NCBI GenBank assembly: GCA_035566535.1
Contig: DATMRA010000130.1
Span: forward strand, 1 to 64,000
Source: JAFARE01 sp035566535
GTDB lineage: Bacteria > Chloroflexota > Dormibacteria > Aeolococcales > Aeolococcaceae
Length of the DNA stretch: 64,000 nucleotides
Direction of reading: 5' to 3'
Shown: in pieces, positions 16,281 to 23,690 of the stretch
Layout: every line of letters begins with the position of its first letter
Position numbering within the stretch: position 1 is the first letter of the stretch
Notes under the pieces: generated by a model
What the model was told of the DNA's origin: nothing
Database searches by the model: none
Seen by the model: the letters and a program-made list of their open reading frames with translations, nothing else
Translations under genes and position numbers: made by a program

Positions 16281-17855
16281 TCACGCCAGGCGGTACACGA
16301 TGACCAGCGTGCGCGGCGAGGCCTGAGGCGCCAGCGGATCGACGGGGGCTCGCTCTGTGTCGATCACCTGCGCCGAGGTGCGTGGGGGCGGGTCACTAGG
16401 GCCGAGCACGAGCACGTCGCCGGGTTGCGCCGACTGCTCGGCAGCGGAAGGATCCGAGACACGCACGCCGAGCATGTCGAGGCCCCGCCCCGAGGAGTCG
16501 CTGGCAGGCGACGTGGGCGGCGGCGGCAGCAGCGCCACAAACGCGTCGATGTACGGCTGCTCGTTCAGCGTGGACGAGATGTACACGGTGTGCCCGTTCG
16601 CCGCCTGAGCAGCGGCGAGCACAGCGGGCACGGCGCCTGTGTCGAAAGCCTCCCCCGCACGCACAGGATATGAGGTGTACATGTCAACCGTGTACAGCGC
16701 ACCCTGGACGACGAGTGCAGCCGTGAGTAGCGCGGGGATCACCGGGCGGCGAGCGGTGATCGTCCTGATGGAGCCCATCCCGTAGGCCGCAAGTACGAAA
16801 AGGAAGGGCAGCATGATCGCGCCGCGCAGAGCGTGGGGCACCGGGTACGTGAGCGCGCCGGCGACAGGGCCGAGGAGCAGACACAGCAGGGTGAAGCGCG
16901 GCAGCAGCTCTGCACGCCGCTTCCAGCACGCCCACAGTCCGAGCAGGAGAAGCGGGAGCATGACGGCCAGCAGCATCCCCGCGTAGCCCGTGTTGTGCCG
17001 CAGATTTGCATCGCCGTGTATGAACAGAAAGTCGGGCGAGAAGAACTGGATGTAGTTGGAGAGAAAGCGCCCGGCCAGCGCCGGCAGCGTGGGGTGATCC
17101 GTGCCGATGTTCACCACGGAGAACTCCGCCGTCAACGCGCCCGGATGTTGCAGCGACCAGACACCAAGCACGGCGTACCCAGCGACAACCGGCACCAGCG
17201 CGAGCCACCATTGCCGCCGGTGCCGGTAGACGAGTGCGAAAGCCACAGCAAAGAGGAGGATCTCAAGCCTCCCGGCGCTGTACGCGAATATGGAGATGGC
17301 GAGGAAGACGCCGGCGAGTGCAAACCGGGCCGGCGAGACGCGGGAGTCGTCCGCAAGACACCAGACGGCCACGGCCATGGTCGCCACCAGGGCGATCACC
17401 TCGAATCCAACCCGGCTCTCCTGGGTCAGCCACGGCGTCAGCGCGGCGAGTGCCGCGACGAACAGGGTGACGCCGCGTGAGCGGCTGATCCGCCACGCGG
17501 CCAGGCTGATGAACAGGACCGCGATAACGCCGAACACCACGGCAGGTAGGCGCTCGACCGTCGCGGTCACCGGCAGAACGCGCAGGAATGGGACCAGCGT
17601 GTAGATGTAGAGCGGATTCTTGTACTCGCCAAAGGCCTGAAAGTACAAGGGAAGATGAAAGCCGTGCTCGTCCACGCCGTAGTGTGCAATCGCCCATGCG
17701 TTGTAGCCGATCGACGCTTCGTCGACGTACATGCCGGGAGGGGTACGATCGAGGCCCAGCAGGTTGCGGGCGAGCAGAGCGACACCGATGGCGCCGAACG
17801 CAAGCACCCAGAGGGCGGCGTTGCGTTGCGCGCCGCCCCGGCGCGCGTCACCCAC
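16281..17855 (-). CDS. GT-C type membrane glycosyltransferase (GT39/ArnT-like)
   Basis: Polytopic membrane protein of about 524 residues with ten or more predicted helices. The first extracytoplasmic loop carries the acidic pair typical of polyprenyl-phosphate-sugar dependent GT-C enzymes (PPGMYVDEASIGYNAWA), followed by YKNPLYIY. Expected role: transfer of a sugar from a lipid carrier to protein or envelope lipid outside the membrane. The C-terminal third is soluble (about 400-524). The frame is open to 17963, but the GTG at 17855 overlaps the amidotransferase stop and removes a non-membrane, atypical N-terminus, so it is preferred. Acceptor and donor are unknown. Confidence 0.75.
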   Translation of the reverse strand: MGDARRGGAQRNAALWVLAFGAIGVALLARNLLGLDRTPPGMYVDEASIGYNAWAIAHYGVDEHGFHLPLYFQAFGEYKNPLYIYTLVPFLRVLPVTATVERLPAVVFGVIAVLFISLAAWRISRSRGVTLFVAALAALTPWLTQESRVGFEVIALVATMAVAVWCLADDSRVSPARFALAGVFLAISIFAYSAGRLEILLFAVAFALVYRHRRQWWLALVPVVAGYAVLGVWSLQHPGALTAEFSVVNIGTDHPTLPALAGRFLSNYIQFFSPDFLFIHGDANLRHNTGYAGMLLAVMLPLLLLGLWACWKRRAELLPRFTLLCLLLGPVAGALTYPVPHALRGAIMLPFLFVLAAYGMGSIRTITARRPVIPALLTAALVVQGALYTVDMYTSYPVRAGEAFDTGAVPAVLAAAQAANGHTVYISSTLNEQPYIDAFVALLPPPPTSPASDSSGRGLDMLGVRVSDPSAAEQSAQPGDVLVLGPSDPPPRTSAQVIDTERAPVDPLAPQASPRTLVIVYRLA

Positions 17856-18570
17856 CCGCGCTGGCGGAGACGAAATCGCGAAACAGGCGGCGCGACCACT
17901 CGTGACCTGCGTACAGGTCTTCCGGGTGGCACTGCACGCCGACAACAAACCGGCGGCTCTCATCTTCGACGGCCTCGATCACGCCGTCCGTTGAAAACGC
18001 TGTCACGGTGAGCGACGGCGCGGGGTCGCGAATCGCCTGGTGATGCCGGCTGTTCACCTCGATGACATCCGCTCCCGTGAGGTCGCGCAACCGTGAGCCC
18101 CGCTCGACGGTCAGCTGATGCACGACGTCTCGATGCGACTCAGCGTGGTCGTGCCGCAACGCACCGTCGAACTGCACCAGCAGGTCCTGCCACAGGGTGC
18201 CTCCGAGCGCCACGTTGAGCACCTGGGCGCCGCGGCAGATCGCGAGCAACGGCTTGCCGTCCGCGATTGCCCAGCTGATGAGCGCGGTCTCGACGTCGTC
18301 GAGCTCGGCGTCGGCATCGACACGGCAGTCGCGACGCTCCTCCTCTCCGTACAGCCTCGGCTGCACATCCGGACCACCCGGTACGCATATCGCATCGCAG
18401 CGGTCGTACAGGGCGCGCAGACGATCGGCGCGGACGGAGATGGGCAATGACATCACCGCGGCGCCGCCGCCATCCAGAGCTTCGTAGTAGGCGCGGTTGC
18501 GCATGAGGTAGGGCGGCCGTCCATTACCGGCGATCGGGCGCAGCGTGAGACCCACGACCGGCACTGACAT
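17848..18570 (-). CDS. Class-I glutamine amidotransferase-like hydrolase (peptidase C26, PuuD-like)
   Basis: 240 residues resembling gamma-glutamyl-gamma-aminobutyrate hydrolase. It has the oxyanion segment CVPGGPDVQPRLYGE, nucleophile Cys in PLLAICRGAQVLNVALGG, NSRHHQAI in the substrate region and the catalytic His/Glu in GVQCHPEDL. Likely reaction: hydrolysis of a gamma-glutamyl amide; gamma-Glu-GABA is the best studied substrate, but no Puu pathway gene is nearby. It starts the run with the membrane glycosyltransferase, which overlaps its stop. A TAGGAT box 6 nt before the ATG suggests leaderless transcription. Confidence 0.85.
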   Translation of the reverse strand: MSVPVVGLTLRPIAGNGRPPYLMRNRAYYEALDGGGAAVMSLPISVRADRLRALYDRCDAICVPGGPDVQPRLYGEEERRDCRVDADAELDDVETALISWAIADGKPLLAICRGAQVLNVALGGTLWQDLLVQFDGALRHDHAESHRDVVHQLTVERGSRLRDLTGADVIEVNSRHHQAIRDPAPSLTVTAFSTDGVIEAVEDESRRFVVGVQCHPEDLYAGHEWSRRLFRDFVSASAGG

Positions 18571-18576
18571 GTCCAG

Positions 18577-18582
18577 ATCCTA
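18577..18582 (-). promoter_or_regulatory. -10 box TAGGAT of the C26 peptidase gene
   Basis: TAGGAT on the minus strand ends 6 nt before the ATG at 18570; no Shine-Dalgarno sequence. Leaderless start predicted. Confidence 0.4.
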
Positions 18583-18593
18583 GATCGGCGACG

Positions 18594-19922
18594 TTACGAC
18601 GTGAACGCGAAGTGGCCGAGATGCAGCCACGGTGACAGGACTCCACTCTCACCCTCCTCGAGCTCGAGGAGCCGATCCCGCGAGACGCCGTGCACATCGT
18701 TGAGCGCGTCGACGATGCTCTGGGTGAAGCGCAGATCGTTCACAGGGGCGCCCAGCTTTCCGTTCTCGATGAGAAACGTCCCGTCACGGGTCATGCCCGT
18801 GATGATCGTGCGCAGGGGATGAACGTCGCGGACGTACCAGAAGCGTGTGACATAGAGCCCGCGCTTCACCGCGCCGACCAGCTCGTCGACCGTGCGGTCG
18901 CCCGCAGCCATATGCATGTGCCGCGGGAAGGGTCCCCAGGTGTTGGGTTGCGGCAGCGAGTGGCCCGTCGACTCGACGCCGTCGCGCAGTGCCGTCGGGG
19001 TGTCGTAGACGAAACTCGCGCACACGCCGCGCTCGACGAGGTTCACAACGCGCGTGGACACGCCCTCGTCGTCGAACGGGTAGGGAAAGAGCTGGGGATC
19101 GCGACAGTCGTCGGCGATCGTGACCGTGTCGCTCATCAGCTGCTCGCCAAGCCGCATGAAACTGCGGTGCTCCTGTTTGGCGAGGGCGCTGAAGCCGACC
19201 CACGAGAGGTGACCGAGCAGGTCGGCGACCGCGTACGGTGAGAGAACAACCTCATACAGGCCCGGCTCGACGGGGTGCGCGTTCTGGTTGCGCATGCACG
19301 TGTCCACGGCCTCCGTCGCGAGCCCTTCGACGTCGATCGACTCGACATCCGGAGAATGCCGAGCGGCATAGCCGGAGCCGTTCTCACCGCGCACCAGCGC
19401 GATCATGCTTGCCTGCGTCGAGGTCGCCGCTCGCCGCAGCCCGCGCGTGTTCACCAGGGCGGTGCCGGTCGTTTGTGTGCTCACGAAGCCATACGCCCGC
19501 AGACCCTGCGCTGCGGCCAGGCGCGTGACGGCGCCCACCATGTCGGCGCGAGCCTCCGGCGATGCGGCCGCCGTGGCCTCGCTGAACGCGACCGGTGTGT
19601 CATCACCGCCGTCGGGAGCCGGCAGCGGCGCGACATCCTCACGCGCCGAGATTCGGCGCGCGTCTTCCGCGGCTGCTGCGACACGTGCAGCCGATCCCGC
19701 TGCCTCGCCCCGCACCTCGGCCACTCCTACTCGGCTGTCTGCCAGCACGCGCGCGCGGAGTCGAAGCCCCGACTCGGCGACGTTCTGGTGAATGATGCTG
19801 GCCGCATAGCGCGTCAGCTCGACCTCCGACGCGACGGCGACCGCTTCGGCGCCGTCGCCGGTCGCGTGGGCCAGCACCGCATCCGCGGCGCCGAGGAGCT
19901 CGTCACGACTGCGGGGCGTCAC
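18594..19922 (-). CDS. tldE: TldE/PmbA family protein, partner of TldD
   Basis: 442 residues. Non-catalytic member of the TldD/TldE heterodimer that cleaves small unfolded or modified peptides. It shares the TldD fold (N-terminal domain with VELTRYAASIIHQNVAESG, C-terminal GMTRDGTFLIENGKLGAPV) but lacks the HExxxH zinc motif. The GTG at 19922 overlaps the tldD stop (GTGA), which fixes the start and indicates coupled translation in near-equal amounts. In enterobacteria the pair processes microcin B17 and the antitoxin CcdA; no RiPP precursor is seen nearby. Confidence 0.88.
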   Translation of the reverse strand: MTPRSRDELLGAADAVLAHATGDGAEAVAVASEVELTRYAASIIHQNVAESGLRLRARVLADSRVGVAEVRGEAAGSAARVAAAAEDARRISAREDVAPLPAPDGGDDTPVAFSEATAAASPEARADMVGAVTRLAAAQGLRAYGFVSTQTTGTALVNTRGLRRAATSTQASMIALVRGENGSGYAARHSPDVESIDVEGLATEAVDTCMRNQNAHPVEPGLYEVVLSPYAVADLLGHLSWVGFSALAKQEHRSFMRLGEQLMSDTVTIADDCRDPQLFPYPFDDEGVSTRVVNLVERGVCASFVYDTPTALRDGVESTGHSLPQPNTWGPFPRHMHMAAGDRTVDELVGAVKRGLYVTRFWYVRDVHPLRTIITGMTRDGTFLIENGKLGAPVNDLRFTQSIVDALNDVHGVSRDRLLELEEGESGVLSPWLHLGHFAFTS

Positions 19923-21361
19923 CCCGCAGGTTCCACGCGGACCTCGCGAAAACGGCACGGAGCCGCGCCGTGCCCGACGTGCATGAGCTGCGTGGGCTGG
20001 CCCTTACCGCAGTTCACGACGCCCCACATGCGCCATTCGGACGGCCCGGCAACTGCGTCGCAGGATCGCCAGAACTCGGGAGTGCGGCCGCTGTACAGCG
20101 CATTGCGCACGAGCCGCGTCTTCTTCCCGTCGACGATCTCCCACGCGTTCTGTGTCCCGAACTGAAAGTTGAGGCGCACATCGTCGATGCTCCAGGAACG
20201 GTTGGTCTCGAGGTACACGCCGTGCTCCGTCGTTGCGATCATCTCCTCCAGGCTGGATGTCCCCGGCTCGAGGTTGACGTTCGTCATCCTGATGATCGGG
20301 AGGCGCGACCAGCCGTCGCCGCGCATGGTGCCGTTGCTCTCCTGGCCGAGGACGGCAGCAGTCTCACGCGAGCTCATGTAGCCGGTGAACAGGCCCTGGT
20401 CGACGAGCACCGTGCGCTGCGCGGGCACACCCTCGTCATCCCAACCGAATGTCCCCAGCCCTGTTTCCCTTGTTGCGTCAGCCGTCATCGTCACCGTCTC
20501 GCTGCCGTAGCGGAAGCTGCCCAGGAGGTCGGGCGTCAGGAACGACATGCCGGCAAACGCCGCCTCCGACCCGAGCACACGGTCGAGCTCGGTGGGATGT
20601 CCACATGACTCGTGCACCTGCAACGCCGCCTGCGTGCCATCGAGAATCACCGTCATCACTCCCGCCGGGCACAGGTCTGCGGTGAGCAGCGCAACCGCCT
20701 CATTGCCCAGGCGCTCCGCGTTGCCCGGCAGGTCGAACGACTCGATGGCTTCCCAGCCCGCGCACAACTGGTGCCGCCCGAAGCTGTTCGGAAAGCTGCG
20801 CGTCTGCACCTCATCATCACTGGTGGCCATGACGTCCAGCCCGCCGCCGGACTCGATGATGGTTTGCGCGAGGCGCGAGCCCTCGCTGCTCGCGAAGAAC
20901 CGTTCCTCGCGGACGAACTCGAGCGACGACTCGCGCACCGTCACGCCGCTGACGCCGGCCATCGCAGTGTCAGCGCGCATCAGCACGTCCACTTTGTCAT
21001 CGAGCGATACAGCGAACGGATCGCGTACGACGGGCGTGCGGTACTCGCCGCTCGCGCCCGCCAGGGGCGCAAGCCTCACCGGCTGCGTGTTCACGCGCGC
21101 CGACGCGCGCGCAATGCGCACCGCGCGCCGAGCCGCGTCCTCGACACCCTGCGGATCCAGGCGATCGGTGCCCGCGAAACCCCACGCGCCGCCGGCGATC
21201 ACGCGCACCCCGATGCCCTCATCCTCGGTCAGCGACACCGTCGCGACCACGCCATTCTTGACGACAAGATGCTGAACTGTGCGCACAATCACGCGACAAT
21301 CGACAAACTCAGCGCCTGCTACTGTGGCAGCGTCGAGTGCTCGCTCAGCTACATCCCGCAC
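19919..21361 (-). CDS. tldD: TldD family zinc metalloprotease
   Basis: Catalytic half of TldD/TldE, 480 residues. The active-site motif HESCGH (HExxxH) occurs in ALQVHESCGHPTELDRVLG at about 240, and the C-terminal zinc-ligand region is present in WGVVNCGKGQPTQLMHVGHG. The metal site lies in a groove that admits only extended peptides. First gene of a two-gene operon with tldE. A TATACT box 8 nt before the GTG start and no ribosome-binding site point to a leaderless mRNA. Palindromic element A2 lies upstream and belongs to the previous minus-strand gene. Confidence 0.92.
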   Translation of the reverse strand: MRDVAERALDAATVAGAEFVDCRVIVRTVQHLVVKNGVVATVSLTEDEGIGVRVIAGGAWGFAGTDRLDPQGVEDAARRAVRIARASARVNTQPVRLAPLAGASGEYRTPVVRDPFAVSLDDKVDVLMRADTAMAGVSGVTVRESSLEFVREERFFASSEGSRLAQTIIESGGGLDVMATSDDEVQTRSFPNSFGRHQLCAGWEAIESFDLPGNAERLGNEAVALLTADLCPAGVMTVILDGTQAALQVHESCGHPTELDRVLGSEAAFAGMSFLTPDLLGSFRYGSETVTMTADATRETGLGTFGWDDEGVPAQRTVLVDQGLFTGYMSSRETAAVLGQESNGTMRGDGWSRLPIIRMTNVNLEPGTSSLEEMIATTEHGVYLETNRSWSIDDVRLNFQFGTQNAWEIVDGKKTRLVRNALYSGRTPEFWRSCDAVAGPSEWRMWGVVNCGKGQPTQLMHVGHGAAPCRFREVRVEPAG

Positions 21362-21369
21362 GGCTGCCG

Positions 21370-21375
21370 AGTATA
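21370..21375 (-). promoter_or_regulatory. -10 box TATACT of tldD
   Basis: TATACT on the minus strand ends 8 nt before the GTG at 21361, predicting leaderless transcription of tldDE. Confidence 0.45.
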
Positions 21376-21398
21376 TCTGTCGAGTGTGGTCGGGGCTG

Positions 21399-21510
21399 TG
21401 CCTGTGGAGGCGTGAGAGACCATGCGCAGCCGGCTAGCCCGCCGGCGAGTACATAGCGGCTTGCGACGCCAACGGCGTCGCCCGCGGGGTCTAAAACGCC
21501 TCCACAGGCA
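21399..21510 (-). repeat. Family A nested palindromic element, copy A2, downstream of the solute-binding protein gene
   Basis: Outer stem 21399-21413 with 21496-21510, 15 perfect pairs, continuing outward to 21392/21517 with one mismatch and one wobble. Core: P2 AGACC 21417-21421 with GGTCT 21488-21492; P3 GCCGGC 21429-21434 with GCCGGC 21441-21446; P4 GCGACGCC 21463-21470 with GGCGTCGC 21474-21481. Relative to A1, P2 changes one G-C pair to A-T and P3 changes one G-C pair to C-G, both preserving pairing. It begins 13 nt after the minus-strand stop at 21524. Confidence 0.8.
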
Positions 21511-21523
21511 CTGCTCCCAGACC

Positions 21524-23482
21524 TCATGCCTGACAGTTCCCGCGGCCATTGCTGCCGGCTGAGCAGTACCACTCGGCGGTGTTGTAGTCCCAGACGATGT
21601 CATTTTGCTTGACGCCGTGCAATGCGGTCGGGTAGCTGTTGACGATGAGCTGCTGGAACAGCGGGATCTCTGGGAGCACGGTGGCGAGCCGTTGCTCGGC
21701 CTGCATGTAGTAGTGGGCCTGCTGCGCGAGGTCGACGGTGGTTCGCGCTTTGTCGAGGTCGCTGTCGAGCTGGGCGTCACTCACGCCGGTGTCGTTCATG
21801 CCCACGCCGCCATTGGAGCTCGAGGGGATCTCGACGTCAGCGCTGCACGTGCCACCGCAGTCGCCGTGGTAGTCGGCGAAATACGTACCGGGGTAGCCGG
21901 GCTGGTCGAGGGTGAGCGCGAACATGGCGGTATCGAACCCGTGGCTGTACAGCGGCCCGCCACCGGCGTACGTGGCGAAGAACGCTGCCGACTTGGCATT
22001 GCCCGCGAACGCGCTCGGCACGTTGATCCCGATGTGCTGCAGATCCATCTGGACCATGGTCTGAACCTTCAGTCGCGACGGGTCGTCACTCGTCGTGGCA
22101 AGGCCCACCACGATGCAGGTCCCGTCCTTCCAGTGGCGATAGGGTTGGCCATCCGGGGCTGCGCCGCACTTCGGGTCGCGTGTGTACCCGGCGGCGTCCA
22201 GCATGGTGTTCGCCGCCTGCGCGTCGAACGCTGTCTGTGTGATGCCCGAGCCGGCGAGATACGTGGCTCCGAGATACATCCACGAATCCTTGGGCACGAC
22301 GGTGAGTCCCGGAGCGACTGCCTGGACGATGGCCGCTCTGTCGATGCCGAGCAGGAAAGCTTTGCGAATGGCCATGTCAGCGGTGTACGGGTTGGCCGAG
22401 ACGCCCGGGTTGTCACAGAGCGGCCGGTGCTCCGCGCAGAGATTGAAGTCGATCTTCTCGGCGCCGGAGGCGGCGATGGTCTGCAGCGCGATGCCGGTCT
22501 TCGCGCCGGACCCCGCCTGCAGCGCCGCGAGGTTCGCGAGGCGCATGTCGAGTCCCACCTGGATCGCCCCGGACATGGCATCCCGGACTTCGGTGGCCAG
22601 GTCCGGTTCCATCTTGAAGATCAGCTTGTCGAGGTGGGGCTGCTGGTCCGGATTCCAATAATGGTTGTTGGCCACGAGCACCAGGGAGTCGCCCGGGGTG
22701 TAGCTCTGCAACACGAACGGCCCGGTCCCATCCACGGTTCCTTTCAGCGCCGCCTGCCCGCGGAACGCCGTCGGGTTCCCTGAACCTTTGGTGAGATCGA
22801 CCGTCGCCGCCAGGCTGTCGGCGTTCGCCGCCTGCGCGAACGCGGGGTCGAGAAAGGTGGCCGGCAGGACGCCGTAGACGCCACTGCCGAGCGTGAGATA
22901 GCCGCCGTACTGCGTCTTGAAGTTGACGACCACGGTGTAGCGATCGGCCTCGCTGCAACTGCGCACCTGATCCCAACCGGCAGTGGACGCCACCGGCGTC
23001 GGATTGGCGTGCTTCTGCGCGCCGTACTCCAACCAGAAGAGTTGATAGGTGTCGCAGACGTCGTGCGCCGTGAATGGACTTCCGTCATGCCACTGCACAC
23101 CCTGGCGCAGCTTCCAGGTCACGCACATGGCTGCCTGCGTGTCGTCGCAGCCGGTGGTCTTCACGTCACCGTTGGCCGTGGTCGGTGTCTCCGTGGCGAG
23201 CGCGGGCGCCCAGTAGTCGGCAGCGGACGCCGCGTGCTGCGTCTCCTGCACGGAGCGGTACCAGAGCAGGCCCTCTTGAACCGGAGCGTCGAGGGCATAC
23301 GCGAACGGCAGCGCGCCGACGATGCCGGCGTCGAGGAGGCTCCCCGGCTCCTGCCAGACGCCCAGCGTAAGTGTTCCACCCATCACAGCCGCAGGTGTCG
23401 GCGAGGGAGTTGACACGGACGGGGTGCATCCCGCGACCGCCAGCAGTCCCACTGCGACCATCGCCGTCAGTACGCGCTTCAT
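21524..23482 (-). CDS. ABC transporter family 5 solute-binding lipoprotein (peptide/nickel type)
   Basis: Secreted lipoprotein of 652 residues. The signal peptide MKRVLTAMVAVGLLAVAGC has lipobox VAGC, and a Ser/Thr/Pro linker follows. The mature part has the SBP_bac_5 pattern: VQEGLLWYR, WKLRQGVQWHDGSPFTAHDV, and C-terminal EIPLFQQL. Such proteins bind oligopeptides or other solutes and deliver them to an Opp/Dpp-type permease, but no permease or ATPase gene is adjacent. It is divergent from a two-component system with a large external sensor, so it might feed that sensor; this is inference. The ATG at 23482 is chosen because the signal peptide begins there. Confidence 0.85.
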   Translation of the reverse strand: MKRVLTAMVAVGLLAVAGCTPSVSTPSPTPAAVMGGTLTLGVWQEPGSLLDAGIVGALPFAYALDAPVQEGLLWYRSVQETQHAASAADYWAPALATETPTTANGDVKTTGCDDTQAAMCVTWKLRQGVQWHDGSPFTAHDVCDTYQLFWLEYGAQKHANPTPVASTAGWDQVRSCSEADRYTVVVNFKTQYGGYLTLGSGVYGVLPATFLDPAFAQAANADSLAATVDLTKGSGNPTAFRGQAALKGTVDGTGPFVLQSYTPGDSLVLVANNHYWNPDQQPHLDKLIFKMEPDLATEVRDAMSGAIQVGLDMRLANLAALQAGSGAKTGIALQTIAASGAEKIDFNLCAEHRPLCDNPGVSANPYTADMAIRKAFLLGIDRAAIVQAVAPGLTVVPKDSWMYLGATYLAGSGITQTAFDAQAANTMLDAAGYTRDPKCGAAPDGQPYRHWKDGTCIVVGLATTSDDPSRLKVQTMVQMDLQHIGINVPSAFAGNAKSAAFFATYAGGGPLYSHGFDTAMFALTLDQPGYPGTYFADYHGDCGGTCSADVEIPSSSNGGVGMNDTGVSDAQLDSDLDKARTTVDLAQQAHYYMQAEQRLATVLPEIPLFQQLIVNSYPTALHGVKQNDIVWDYNTAEWYCSAGSNGRGNCQA

Positions 23483-23647
23483 GCCACGCCGTCTCAGCCT
23501 CGAACCGCACCAATGCAACAGGCATGGCAACCTGGCCATGCAGGAACGCGCGTCATTCTCTCCGAGAAACCGGGACCGTGCGGGCCGCCGACGCACCTCG
23601 CGGCGTCAGGCCACCCGGGTTGCACGTGCTTTCGCATCAAGCGCGCC

Positions 23648-23653
23648 TATACT
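23648..23653 (+). promoter_or_regulatory. -10 box TATACT upstream of the histidine kinase gene
   Basis: TATACT at 23648-23653 gives a predicted leader of about 30 nt before the ATG at 23691. No consensus -35 at 16-18 nt. The 208-bp gap is shared with the divergent solute-binding protein gene. Confidence 0.35.
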
Positions 23654-23690
23654 CGAGAACGGCAGACTCAATACCGGTGCAGATGGAGTG

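Noticed and set aside
17856..17963. N-terminal extension of the GT-C glycosyltransferase
   Set aside because: It overlaps the end of the amidotransferase gene, lacks membrane character and has no ribosome-binding site; GTG 17855 fits the coupling pattern.
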